Positions 8,501-18,621 of a DNA stretch of 64,000 nucleotides are shown in pieces (within the stretch, counting starts at the first letter, position 1; every line of letters starts with the position of its first letter). The DNA comes from Hyaloperonospora brassicae (taxonomy: Eukaryota > Oomycota > Peronosporomycetes > Peronosporales > Peronosporaceae): NCBI GenBank assembly GCA_947650285.1, contig CANTFL010000024.1:55206-119205 (forward strand), in the 5' to 3' direction. The translations under genes were made by a program, and so were the position numbers. The notes under the pieces are model-generated. The model was given only the letters and a program-made list of their open reading frames with translations. It searched no databases and was not told where the DNA came from.

Positions 8501-9807
8501 TGCTATTGTCGATTTGCTGCGCAGCAGGATATGTGATCGACCAGCTTGATGTTGATACGGCCTACCTGAATGCCGACCTACAAGAAGAAGTATACTTGTT
8601 ACCACCCAAAGGGATGAAAATTGGCAGCGAGTTTGTACTTAAATTGAATCGCGCGCTTTACGGACTTAAGCAGGCTGCAAATGCCTGGAATAAGACGATT
8701 CACAATGCATTACTGGAGATGGGATTTGTCGCGTGCGGTGCTAATCGATGCATATACAAGATAAAGGATGGTGAAGGCTGGGCGTACGTGTGCTTATACG
8801 TTGATGATATGATTGTGGCTGCAAAAGAAGCAACCACGGTACGCAAGGTGAAAGAACAAATCTCTCAGCGGTTTCAAACCAAAGACCTTGGTCCAGTGAA
8901 GCACTTGCTTGGAATGGAAGTTATGTACGACCGAAAGAAGCGTGAGATGTTTATTTCGCAACAAAGATACATCGAGGAGACTGCAGACATGTTTGGACAG
9001 ACTCAAGCCCGACCAACTGGTAACCCATGTGATCAGAGCATGAAACTGTCCAGCGCAAACAGTCCAAAGTCCGATGTCGAAAGACAAGCCATGAGTCGTA
9101 CACCGTACCGCCAATTGCTGGGACGACTGCTGTTTATAGTGACCACGACCAGACCAGACGCAGCATTTCCTGTGAGCCAACTTGGACGATTTGCAGAAAA
9201 CCCTGGCTCACAACACTGGAAGGCACTGATCAAAGTGCTAAGATACCTCCGCTCGACGAGTGGTTTTGGATTACACTACAGTGTTGACAAACTACAGCAA
9301 CAACTAACAGCGTATAGTGACGCCGATTGGGGAAACAGCTTGGACGACCGTCGATCGGTATCTGGTGTTTTGCTGGTGCTTAATGGAGGCCCTGTTATAT
9401 TTAAGTCTAAGTACCAACATACCGTTGCATTGAGTACTTCTGAGGCTGAATACATGGCGCTAAGCATGTGCACTCAAGACATACTATGGGCAAGGATGTT
9501 AATGGCTGACCTCGGATTCGAGCAGAAGAATCCTACTGTCATCTACGAGGATAATCAAGGAGCCATTGCTCTCGCAACAAACCCAGGATACCATGCGCGG
9601 ACTAAACACGTAGACATACGTCACCACTTTGTCCGAGAGAAAGTTCTGGCCGGTGATATAAAGGTGATCTACCAGGAGACGGAACATCAACTTGCCGACA
9701 TACTAACGAAGGCACTCGGCACCCGATTCCAGTACCTCTGGGCCGGAATGGACATCAAGGTACGTGCTGGATCCGAGGATCAACAGCGCGTGGGAGTGTT
9801 GCTCTGA
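5551..9807 (+). CDS. gag-pol: Copia Gag-Pol polyprotein, intact
   Basis: A 1,418-residue single frame. In order: a Gag domain (about 1-190); a basic linker and CX2CX4HX4C zinc knuckle (about 225-238); aspartic protease Leu-Leu-Asp-Ser-Gly-Ala-Ser (about 261-267); integrase zinc-binding HHCC region (about 393-430) and DDE core with Asp near 458, Asp in Thr-Asp-Asn-Asp-Gly (about 520) and Glu in Val-Ala-Glu-Arg (about 554); an acidic, variable spacer (about 700-900); RT with Tyr-Val-Asp-Asp near 1082; RNase H with Ser-Asp-Ala-Asp-Trp (about 1255) and Ala-Asp-Ile-Leu-Thr-Lys (about 1382). The stop lies 11 nt inside the right LTR. Gag and Pol share one frame as in most copia elements, so their ratio must be set some other way. 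All catalytic residues appear present. Confidence 0.96.
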   Translation: MKKPDDLLGTDNYFHWEFNMKMTLARKGLLEHILEVKSEQEMTEDWNVKDMKAFAIIAQGIEVKHQTKIRHARTAKEAWETLRDYYNKTNLQNRVALTLRLHEFRTDEGGDMVSHLDRFDELVLSMEAVGDTMDDARQMTVLLSSLPAEYEMIVSIIENSMGVTMVDVKEKLLKEHKKKQQQEVSEGAFRVGRGGHKQDRGRGIRKQRGAEESWKKKQPFRGKCHRCNKIGHKQFECRSATKNDGNEMAFTATNGLKKGWLLDSGASSHMTPAEEDFFEYEKLREAIQVRVADGAVMNAIGRGSIRFRCTNGTAVTLNEVLHIPTLDRRLLAVPKIVQRGYNVRFGEKYCGIYKDNVLMISAKRMRSVYTLDVEYEHAMLVEHEDAGNKWELWHARMGHISHNKFKKTKEATEGLPNVVPDTNKNLCGGCLQGKLCVASFPQESKTKTTQPLQLINSDVMGPMKNPTPGGSRYVLSLVDDFSRLVTVYFLKSKSEVLSKFIEFRTEMEQQCGFRIKAIRTDNDGEYKNKRFALYCKKHGIIHQKTVPYSPQQNGVAERMNRTIVETARSMMHYKRVAKKWWAEAVNTAVYLLNRTTNCNHKEKTPFELCFKTKPEISHLRVFGSLGYAHIDDSKRTKFDAKGFRCMLLGYARHTKGYRVLDLETGTIKISRSIALDEREVSNIYEDNPVVPHPKMIIIRQDDDDGDQPSNLQQDGDEDVEMEEHEIVEDVEMEVPSSDNDISNTPSSETSNHYLARNMNNEQHQHTSQVIQQRPRHQELELHNPHDSGAMVFRPQLKRRSGREHQFRILTDDASGRSESGPRGGVDEMLPIEQPVQLLLEDNNTSTTTENSIVPYNENHEASGSEDDEPPSKRSRINSDVALIAEVAMIARDLPGSYAEAVNGPDRYQWIKAIENEFAAHERNKTWTPIVRKPGMKPIGSKWVWAKKSDGRYKARLVALGFLQQYGINFFETYAAVASMNSIRMLLSICCAAGYVIDQLDVDTAYLNADLQEEVYLLPPKGMKIGSEFVLKLNRALYGLKQAANAWNKTIHNALLEMGFVACGANRCIYKIKDGEGWAYVCLYVDDMIVAAKEATTVRKVKEQISQRFQTKDLGPVKHLLGMEVMYDRKKREMFISQQRYIEETADMFGQTQARPTGNPCDQSMKLSSANSPKSDVERQAMSRTPYRQLLGRLLFIVTTTRPDAAFPVSQLGRFAENPGSQHWKALIKVLRYLRSTSGFGLHYSVDKLQQQLTAYSDADWGNSLDDRRSVSGVLLVLNGGPVIFKSKYQHTVALSTSEAEYMALSMCTQDILWARMLMADLGFEQKNPTVIYEDNQGAIALATNPGYHARTKHVDIRHHFVREKVLAGDIKVIYQETEHQLADILTKALGTRFQYLWAGMDIKVRAGSEDQQRVGVLL
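9790..9796 (+). other. Copia polypurine tract
   Basis: GTGGGAG directly before the right LTR start (TGTTG at 9797), the position where plus-strand DNA synthesis is primed. Confidence 0.6.
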
Positions 9808-10047
9808 GCACGTCTAAAGACGGTCAACAACGCCACTGTGATTTGCTACGCACAAGTGACAAGACAGCGATGGTACATTGGGTGTATGAGGTCGTCCGCT
9901 CCGATGTCCGGTAAATATCTTAATTCGGTAAGTTCTAGCATCCATCCGAACAACAATGAAGCTACAAGGTAGAAAAACCGACGCGTAATTCATAGTAAAA
10001 CTGAGTTTCTACTCGTCCACCGACGCATGCCCCCTCAGGACGTAACA
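9797..10047 (+). repeat. Copia 3' LTR, mosaic with target-site sequence
   Basis: The first ~80 bases match the 5' LTR. From about 9,875 the sequence alternates between 5' LTR blocks (such as GTTCTAG, GCTACAAGGTAGAA, TTCATAG and AAAACT) and blocks found only in host DNA left of the element (such as GGTGTATGAGG, CCGGTAAATATC, CCGAACAACAATGAAGC and CCACCGACGCATGC), in the same order as at 5,095-5,235. The end AACA and ATATG duplication are correct and the length is right. A merged consensus of filled and empty alleles explains this better than mutation. Confidence 0.8.
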
Positions 10048-10052
10048 ATATG
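10048..10052 (+). repeat. Copia target-site duplication, right copy (ATATG)
   Basis: Identical to 5246-5250 and directly follows the LTR end AACA. Confidence 0.85.
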
Positions 10053-11238
10053 GGCTGGAGGTGTTCGCGCTTTAGAAAAGGTAGCTATGCCGTCACGACA
10101 ATGAAGATATTAATCTTCGAGCTATTGATGGATTTCACGGCAATTGGCATGTCGTTCCGACTGATATCGTGATGTATTCTTGCCGTTAGAAAGCGCACGA
10201 GCAACTACAAACTGTTGGGTATCAACGATGAAATTGTCGTTTCGAATGTCCGGGTCGTCGCCGCCGTTTGCTGTTACATATTTGCCGATATAATCAGCGA
10301 TCGGTCGATCTGGACGTTCTGCTCGACCTGCTAATCGTAGAAGCATCGTGACGATTCATTCCTATAAGTTCTACTTCGATTTTAGCTCGACTGTGTACTT
10401 CACAACGTTCATCGTATCGCCTGCTATACGTTCTCACGGCCCACGGCGGCGTACGACTCCACGTTGATAATCAAATTTCTGGACGCCCTGCTTCCGTATT
10501 GTCACAACAAACAGATAGCCGTATCTATAGACGTAGCTATACAACACTTAGCTCGCGCTCGAGCCTTGTGACTCGTGTGGAGCAGGCTGCCACGAATAAG
10601 GTGTAATTTAATATTTTATGGATAATGGCAAAACGCTTTAAATCAGTAATCCGGGCTCCTTCCGGGTGTAGCGTACCTGGTACCTTGCTCGTCAACACGA
10701 TGTCAACTTCAAAAAAAAGAATAGGAGAGGAAAGAGGACTGCGGCTGGTCCAATGTCACTTTCAAATCATCGGTGGACTACGGGGCGCAGAAAAACCTGA
10801 TTATTAAGATGGGAACAAATGGTTCAAAGAAGGTAAATTAATGTTTGCACACAGGCATCATCATTTATTCTTGAAATAGGCGCGCATCCGCCGGGTAGCA
10901 TATACATTGAACGACAAGCCCAAGATGGCACCAACCACAACCTGGTGGCTCATCACCTTCGCCGTCGCTTCGGTCATAAATCACGGTAACATAACGTTCA
11001 TCGATCTGCAGGATCGCGATCGGCTGATCGCCCAGCAACGCGAGAAATAGAAAATTTACGTTGCGAACCTCAACATCATGCTCAACATCTAGCTGATCGC
11101 CCACGGTGAGACAGGCGCTTTTGGAAATGAAGGACACCTAGTTCTTCCTCGAAGAATGGTGGGCCAGCTTCCAATTTATCGCGGAGCACATAAAGGATTA
11201 GGGATCGCACTCATGTGACAGCCTGCGCTCCCTAGACG
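10053..11238. other. Unassigned flanking DNA
   Basis: About 1.2 kb with no recognised gene. Minus-strand ORFs of 74 codons (10,122-10,346) and 90 codons (10,865-11,137) have plausible amino-acid composition but no motif I can name. The second lies just upstream of the hAT relic and may be an antisense shadow of it. The base composition is closer to coding DNA than that of the region to the right. Confidence 0.4.
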
Positions 11239-11765
11239 GTGATGAACGATATCGTGGTTCGAGCGAGGGTGCCCAGTCCGCCTTCGGCCTCGACTTGGGC
11301 TGCTTCAATTTATGCCGAAAAAGACAATCGCAACAACGCTTCCGAAAGGAAGAGCCACCTATCACGCTGGCTAAACCCGTCGTGCCCTACAGGCTTAGCA
11401 GTCTTGTCCTGGACCCGTCTCACCGACAAGTTGGACGGTCTGAACCTCGGATGTGATCTGGGGATCAAATTTCCTCATTCGCCTTCTACCCTGCGTTTCG
11501 CGCCGGACCGCATGTCAATACGATGGTTGAACAGCAGACTGACAAAATCAGCTTTTACATAACCTGGAACGCTGAATTGGGTCGTTTACGGCTCTCCGCG
11601 AGTTCTGTGGCGATCTGGCCAGCGCATTGCCCCACGACATCGGTAAATCAAGCCTTTTCCGTGTTAAAATGGGAACAAGACAAGTTTTGCTCGTCAATGC
11701 CGGACCTGTATCTCGAAGAACTATTTTAGTGCAAGCAGTTTGCGTTGCCTTTGCTCGTCACGCAA
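11239..11765 (+). pseudogene. hAT-type transposase C-terminal relic
   Basis: Plus-strand translation in two frames (a frameshift near 11,645) gives a C-terminal piece of the form Gly-Asp-Leu-Ala, Ala-Leu-Pro, then a Ser/Gln-rich turn, Phe-Ser-Val-Leu-Lys-Trp-Glu, Met-x-Asp-Leu-x-Leu-Glu and Cys-Lys-Gln-Phe. That pattern resembles the hAT dimerisation region, where a Phe-Ser-x-(Ile/Met/Leu)-Lys-Trp stretch and an 'LSLE' helix recur. hAT transposases cut and paste DNA elements in the nucleus. Stops and frame changes make this copy dead. Terminal repeats were not found. Confidence 0.45.
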
Positions 11766-12085
11766 GAATTTCGCGTATACAGCACAGCACAATGACATGT
11801 TATTTGAGGGGAGGAATGGACTAATTTATACACTTTACGGCATTTTTCAAGAAAGGAACGACAAGGTGCCAGACGTAGCTAGTTTGATTAGTATTTTTAA
11901 GCGTTAGCCGAATGTTAGGTAGCCAATTTTGAACAAGAACACTAAGTTTTGATCTTGGCGACGCATATATTTGAGTTTTCGACAAGAATTACCTTACCCA
12001 CTGAGCACACGTATCCTACCTCTGGCACAAAGCTATACTAGCTCTACTTTAGGTTAAACTTGTATCCAATATACGCCTGAGTCTG

Positions 12086-12102
12086 TAGAGAATATTTCTC
12101 TA
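12086..12102 (+). other. Leader hairpin of the old gypsy copy
   Basis: TAGAGAA (12,086-12,092), loop TAT, TTCTCTA (12,096-12,102): a perfect 7-bp stem just before the relic gag ATG at 12,104. The young element has a 6-bp stem with a 3-nt loop at the same place (3732-3746) made of different bases. Confidence 0.6.
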
Positions 12103-12103
12103 T

Positions 12104-13110
12104 ATGGATAGAACATATATCCCCTCTTTCGGAGACCAATAAGTTTCGCGCTTGATAATCTGGCCACGGCATGGGCCCGGCGTATGTAAGACTGCTTAAG
12201 GTACAAGGCATAGACGCGTTAAAAGTATGTCTCGAGAAATTATGCGAATTAAAACAAGATTAGAAGGGCAGGTCCAAGACCAAATAGCGTCGGTGATGCT
12301 AACACGCTTTATGTCTGCATCAGACAAGAGACAAAGCATCGTCCAGTCAAGTCAGATGTTGAACTAGTTTCATGCACAAGGGAGAAAACAACCACTTTTA
12401 GATATGTGATGAAGGAATAGACCATTTATCGGGCATGGTCCTGAATACGAGTATATGCGGGTTGCGGTGCGATCAACGAGCTCACTTGAAAATGAAGAAA
12501 TGTAATTTTACGCGCAGCACGTCATATCGATGGCGTCTTCCCTACATAAGACATGTTTAAGCTACATATTATACGCAATTTTGTGCCGCTAATCAGGCAT
12601 ATGGCGTGCGATCGCGCTTCTTTTATACCCATCAGGGCAAGAATGGGTTGTCAAATTATGTTGAAGAGTTTAGATTACACTTTGCTGCATAGCAGAATGA
12701 CCCTCTCCCTAAAAATTTCAGGTGACGGTGCTCATGGAAGGCCTTTGTCCCATCCCCAGTAAAACTGATGTAGTTATTGTCTATCACACTCCCTTGGACG
12801 AAGCTGTCGACATCGCAAACAATTCAAACTCAAACTTAAAGCTTGATAATATAGGTTTAAATGGGTACAACGTGAGCTCAAATCGATCAAGCCCTAGCTC
12901 AATGATCTTCTTAGCGTTTTATAGACCTGAACCAATATAGCTTAGCACTTCTAAATATGAGGGAGCGGATGAAGTATAGAAGTAGGTTGTTGCACTTCGA
13001 CGTGACGAAAGTCGCTGGTTTACGTGCGGATCACGAATCAATTTTACATCCTGGATGTCCATTGCGCAAACCGCGCCGGGTTTGTAAGAGTCCAACCCTT
13101 TCAACAACCA
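12104..13110 (+). pseudogene. Decayed gypsy Gag
   Basis: Reading across several frames, the plus strand matches the Gag at 2699-3733 from the first residues (Met-Asp-Arg-Thr against Met-Glu-Gln-Ser), through Gly-Pro-x-Tyr-Val (about 12,172), Gly-Gln-Val-Gln-x-Gln-x-Ala-Ser (about 12,268), Thr-Val-x-Met-Glu-Gly-Leu (about 12,724), Gly-x-Asn-Gly-Tyr-Asn (about 12,860) and Pro-Glu-Pro (about 12,930), to the degraded zinc-knuckle region (about 13,020-13,080). There are many stops and at least three frame changes. The order is complete, so this was once a full gene. Confidence 0.75.
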
Positions 13111-13267
13111 GGAAACATTGTACGGCTAGGGAAATATTCAGCTTCAAGCAGGTGCGAGGTAGTCTTCTAAGGTGATCTGGGTTCTGAAATACCTAAGGGA
13201 CGTGAATGTTTACGAGTCTTAACCCCTCAGATCTATGAGCTCCTTAACACATGCCTTGTTCGAAGGC

Positions 13268-13600
13268 CGGGATTGCTTGTAGTTGATACAACTATTTTCG
13301 AGTATTATAAAACGAGGACGTTTCTCATGGCATCAAGCAACTATGCTCACTGCCGTTCCCTTGGTGTAATTCATTCTTATGCTGAAGTGCGGATAGCGCA
13401 AGATGGTGATAGTATCACCATTTCTCTGTTGACAGGGATATTTGTCACATTGTCAAAGATTCCTATAAATCTATGCGTGAAGTTCTTGAACTTTAGTAGC
13501 GTAGGACGCTTCTTTGTGTTCGACTTCGACACGAGATATGCAGTTCTTTTAGGAATGGCGTAGCTGGAATATTACGAAACATGTATCGATTAGAGGTATA
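13268..13600 (+). pseudogene. Decayed gypsy protease domain
   Basis: A 96-codon stretch (13,273-13,563) stays open and aligns end to end with the young Pol from Gly-Leu-Leu-Val to Leu-Gly-Met-Ala, including Asp-Gly-Asp-Ser-Ile-Thr. The catalytic Asp-Ser-Gly is gone (about three residues deleted). After 13,563 the match continues through stops to about 13,600. A perfect 8-bp hairpin (ATGGTGAT, AGT, ATCACCAT) near 13,400-13,420 sits where the young copy has a 5-bp one. Confidence 0.75.
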
Positions 13601-13760
13601 ATACAATAGGCGCAACGCGCACGATGCCTGGAGAAGCTTTAAAGATTCATAAACCCATCTCTGCGTTATGACAAAATCGCTATTGACGCGGATTACTGAC
13701 TTGGATATCTAGTATGCTGTCAACTAATTTGTCATACTTACCTATCACCTGTTATGTGAT

Positions 13761-14200
13761 ATGGCACGTCGCCAAATTCAGTTAAATATCACCCAATTCT
13801 GCAATCATGATTGGCCTAGGGCCGAAGCTCCGGGGCTGATATCACATAAGCTTCGATGTGTGGCACGTATAAACCCGCTGATTGAAGCGTTTGAGTATCA
13901 AAACTCAACACTAGATTTCGGTCAAAATATCAGCGCTCGCAAAGAAAACAATATATTTAAAGATGAACCAGAGGACACCCTTGTTCCGACCTTTGCAAGA
14001 GGTAAGATCTCTCGAATGAGAGTATAGCGAAACCAAGCGGCAACAAAGAGACTTAAAGCTTTTATGCCCTTATATGGCGACAACAGTAGTAACACACATT
14101 GCACACTTCGTAATTGGGTCACTGGATAGAATAATGGCAGCATTAGCCATGTATATTTTATCTTTATATGGTCTGTTGGATTTACATGATTTTTGGTTGT
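13761..14200 (+). pseudogene. Decayed gypsy Pol linker
   Basis: The frame at 13,761-14,027 includes Ala-Arg-Ile-Asn-Pro-Leu-x-Glu-x-Phe-Glu, matching [11 protein letters not shown] of the young element's linker. Shortly after, in another frame, Asp-Asn-Ser-x-Asn-Thr is shared. The linker is the least conserved part of this Pol, so a match here supports real homology of the whole block. Confidence 0.6.
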
Positions 14201-14369
14201 TAATTTAGCCGGGCTTCAACGGAAAGAACCAAATCTGATCTTGTTGCCATTCGACCCAACCCTGTGATAAATTTATCATCAATTATGTGCAAGGTCTTTC
14301 TGAACGACAGAAAATTCCGCCGGTAGTTGAACTAGAGTTTGTACATATATAATATATCGCTTCCATCAT

Positions 14370-14853
14370 GTGGTCACGAAAATTGAAGACGTGTTCTTTA
14401 ACCACCCATGTTCCGTATTACATTGTGATAGAGGTGTTAGTCGTATATTCGACCTTGTTCCTAGCACCGAGTAGTGCCTAAAATGGAGTGGTCCTTACCA
14501 AACGAACAGTCAGGGTCATAAACTACATCATTTGAGCTAAGCACGCAGCAGGAATGATGCGGAGTAGTTAATCTCCCCAATTTGCGACCACATATTGTTT
14601 TGTAAAATCTGAATGACAAGTGGTGCATTGCATTTTTCACGCTATATAGTAAGCTAAACGCGTCCACCATATCATACCATACATCTATTAGCTGGAGCGA
14701 TGTTATTAAGAAGCCCATTGGTGTAGAGCCCGAATCAATAAACTAGACCTAGTTGGCGATAATTACCAACTACTCATGGGATCCAGTAACATCTCGTTTC
14801 CTGCGGCCGGAATGTCGAGCGGAAAGTTCAAAGAGTACGTAATCTCCTAAATT
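14370..14853 (+). pseudogene. Decayed gypsy RT, N-terminal half
   Basis: Matches the young RT at Asn-x-Pro-x-Ser-Val-Leu and Asp-Arg-Gly-Val (about 14,405-14,440), Asp-Leu-Val-Pro (about 14,450), and Leu-Asp-Leu-Val-x-x-x-Tyr-Gln-Leu-Leu-Met (about 14,745-14,780), which carries the first catalytic Asp. The match ends about 14,853, just before the residues found again at about 22,530. There are numerous stops. Confidence 0.65.
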
Positions 14854-17578
14854 ATTGATTTGTTAGCTATCACACACGTATACAAGACAAGCCCAGGATT
14901 GCTTTATCAGATTTCATCAACTCGCTAACCTTGCTTGCGCCACCAATTACGGGGTTTGATTAGCCTAAATCCATAAGCCTCCAGAATTGTAGTCGCTAAG
15001 ACAGTTCGGCACATACAACTTTAGCCTATTGCTCATCCTTGCTAAGAGACTCAAGTTGAACTAAATCCTACTCCAGAGAAATCGAAAAAATCCACTATAA
15101 CTACTTAAGTAGCTCAAAATTTCATATGAAAGATGCTAGGAGTAAGCAATACTTGGACTCAAGGCCTAAAAGGTATATTTGCTGAACGGTTGGACCTCCT
15201 TGAAGTGGGGAGGACACAAAAGTGGAAAAAAAATTATCCGGGCATTAAGGTTACTTTTGATTTGCGGTCACTTTGGTGTTAACGACACTGAGCCGGCAAT
15301 GTAGGCTTCTTGAGTATCCTTGAACATCTTTCGGTTCGGTTAGCGTTTATCATACCCATTGTTAATCGTTACAAAAGTTTAATAGTTGTGCCCATCTTGC
15401 ACACGATTCTGCATATATTTGTTTGTGGACAGTGGACTTTATCGGGATAAAAATAAAGACAGGCTTGACAGAAAGCCGCTTATCATAAACATTCCCTTCA
15501 TCCGATCGATACTAGATCTTAAAATCCTAGAATTGCGCATTCTAACCCTCGTAAGTACGTCCACGACAAGCGCTATTCCGCCCTCGCGGCTTTGCCTCAA
15601 CAAGCTCGTCTAACATATGTCGACCTATGTCGATTTCTGTTTAGATCTTCCTGCGGCCATTTCCGATTCGACAATTGTGACGTCGCTCGGCTTGATATAC
15701 CGATCTCTTTTTTTATCACTAAGCCTGAACCACTTAAGGGAATATACTACGATTAGTAACGCTGTTATCAGCTTTTTGAGTGTAGATAGGGAGTTTTGGC
15801 CAACGTAGAGGGCAAAAATGTGGCAATTATGGTTGCACTATCTAAATACATACGTACTAGTAGTATCATAATTGTTTATTTGTTGACCTTTAACGCTTAC
15901 CCGACGATGCGTTAGACATGATCATTTACTGCTGCTTATCACAATGAGGCATTTCTTCGGTGTTTATCAATGGCTCATAGTATTGGCGCATTACGTTGCG
16001 TACAGCTGGGTTTGTTTCAATCTATATTCAACTTTTACACCGGTCATGATACATAAATGCACCCCGCTTTGACAAAATCAGTTTATTGGGCACGGCGTTG
16101 CAATGTACACAATCTTCCGGCGACTTACAATCAAACGACATCAACCTTTTTGATAGTTTGCGGACCGAAAAGCGACCGAATAAAGCCACTTGCGTCCCTT
16201 CTTATAGTTAATACGACGCTCTGTCTTCATTCGCGACTCTGGCGACAGATCCGTGATCGCTGACGTGGCCAGATCCGATCATTAGCTAAATAATGGGTAT
16301 TAATCAAAACCTACTAATTGATCATTCCGGTTCAATGTAAGGTAATGAGCCCGCAATTACATTTAGCTGAAACGATATCCGTCCCTCCGGCAAAGCATCC
16401 AATTTTCCAGTCGGCGCTATGTACACATATTCATATGCTCTCGTCTGTATTATATGGATAAAAGTTTTGGTATTATACATATTACTGACCGCGAAGTTGA
16501 TGTAAGGCGTTTTCTTTCATTCCAATCATAATACCCGCTAATCTCATTGATCAGCTCCTACGTAAGCGGCAGGCTCGGCGACTCTTACCTACTAGTCAAA
16601 TTGAAATTTGATAGGACCGTTTTTCTGATCTCCTTTGCTTTTATCAGCTCGTTTTATCATCGTTTAAGAATCTCAAGGAAACCTCGATTCTACTGTCTAT
16701 CAACGTTCATTGGAATACTTACGCTGAACGGACATTTCTGTTTTATCGACCACATTTTCATAAACGCTTTGGCCCATTATGAATCCAAAAAGATCACCGT
16801 CCAGGATCAATCAAGCCTCTCACGTAATTTTCTCATACTTAATCAGCTAACAACATCATTGCCTGCGCTCAAAGTTTTAAGGAAATGATGTGCTTTGTGT
16901 TTTGTGATCCGACCCTCCAACCGACGACAGTACGCTTCTACAGCATTTAGATAACACCTACACCGCCAATACCGACTTCATTTTTTTCAATCTATATAAC
17001 GTCAAGCTTTTTCAATCAACACTAGGGCCAAGACAGGTTCAACGAACTTGATCTGGCTCTGCACTGTTTGTGCACAGTATCGATATGGACTTGCGCAAAC
17101 GGTTCATACAATCGGAAAAGCGTCTGCATTATTGCTTTATTTTCCCTGGGTTTAAAACGGGTATCCGACATTGAAGTTGATTGTGATTTCTTCTTGTTTG
17201 TGCGAATCATGACAACTCAAGTCTCAGCCGACCTTCGCGACATCTTCGGCTTTTGCAAGTCAAAAGCTACTTATGTGGGGTCCTATATTCTCAATCAATT
17301 CTTACGTGAATAAAGCACTACGGGTACTTCGATTCAGATAAACGGTTTAAATGCCGTAACACTTTCGACCCTAAATAGCGTCTCTGATCCTATCTCAAGG
17401 CCGGACTTCAAAAAACACTTATAATGGTGTAAAATAATGATAACCGGACATACTATCCTTGAATAATCTCTTCATGCCTTTGTCCTTCCTTATGGTCTCA
17501 CGGAACATGAATTCATTTTTGGTCTAGCTGGTTTTAGGCTGCACTTTACCTCTACCTCTCCTATTAGCGATCTTCAAG

Positions 17579-17842
17579 ATGTTACATGTCGTTCGTTCCT
17601 TTCTTCCAGCTTTTTTTGAGGTTCATTTTGTTCGTGAAACTGTAAAATTAGTCATTAAATACATTCACGTCAAATGTGCACCGGTACAATTGAATCTTCG
17701 GCCCTCAAATATATCGTTTCTTCTCCATATCTCTAAGGATGAAGCCCGATCTAATGCAATACGCAAGCTTACCACCGTCCTCTCCATTAAGCTGGACCAG
17801 GATCACGCTTGTAGTAAGGCTCGTCGAGGTAGCGAATAGTCT
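17579..17842 (+). pseudogene. L1-like LINE endonuclease relic
   Basis: An open 86-codon frame with Ala-Pro-Val-Gln then Arg-Pro-Ser, followed by Thr-Val-Leu-Ser-x-Lys-Leu-Asp-Gln and Ala-Arg-Arg-Gly-Ser-Glu. This is the pattern around the GDFN catalytic block of L1-type apurinic-like endonucleases (typically A-P then G-G-D-F-N-x-V-L-x-x-x-L-D). The Gly-Asp-Phe-Asn itself is corrupted. The enzyme would nick target DNA for target-primed reverse transcription. Confidence 0.5.
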
Positions 17843-18621
17843 CTAAAAATGTTTTTTTCGAACTCCATTTATCGGATTCTTGGCGTCTACAAAAGTATAA
17901 AGCTCTAAAATTAATTGGTTCAACTAGTTCAACCCATGTCGGTTATAATTTGTATATAACCTTCTTGTTCTCTCCACTTTTAAGACATTATTACGCCTTT
18001 TTCGCTGCGTCAATCACCCTCTACCACATTGTTCTAGTTTGCTCGGATGGACTTGTTATAAACCGCCAGGTAAGGATCCGTGGAAGAGCCCACCATAATA
18101 AATATATATACATATATATTATCGGATTCACATAATTCTTTTTTCTGCTGCTTTTTTATTGGGTCTTTTCAATACGAGTCTTGGGAGCAAGAATCCCGGA
18201 TGCCTGCTCAATGAACGTTAACGAAAGCTCTCTGCTTTTCTTGCGAAGTACTCCACACCAAGAACAAAAAACCAGACCGTTTTCGAGAATTTTATATCAA
18301 GATAATTAGTTTTCAGCACCTTCAAGCTTTAAACACCTTGATGGGCCTATCCGTTGACATTCTGACCGTGAAGGATCTCATTAACTGTACATTAAGGGAG
18401 GTACAAGATTTACTTTACGGCAGATACATGCATCCGACAATCACGGAATTATGCGTTGATCGAAAATTACTTCATTTAACTTATCAAAATTATAGGACTT
18501 CAATTTCTATGGCTTTGGCCGAAACTATATCATCTTTTTACACAAACTTTTTATTGTAGTGGTCTAATATAATATGTCCACCTTCTCATGTTAAGAGCCA
18601 CAAATTTTGCGGTGATACGTA

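Larger units (their letters stand above)
5251..10047 (+). mobile_element. Complete Ty1/copia LTR retrotransposon
   Basis: A 4.8-kb element with LTRs 5251-5504 and 9797-10047, a primer-binding site next to the left LTR, one full-length gag-pol frame, a short purine tract before the right LTR, and a 5-bp ATATG duplication. Protease, integrase, RT, RNase H is the copia order, with integrase before RT. The intact frame points to recent insertion. The right LTR departs from the left one in a way that suggests an assembly mosaic rather than decay. Confidence 0.95.

Noticed and set aside
5595..9690. Many ORFs of 60-142 codons inside the copia element
   Set aside because: All overlap the 1,418-codon polyprotein in other frames and have no motifs.
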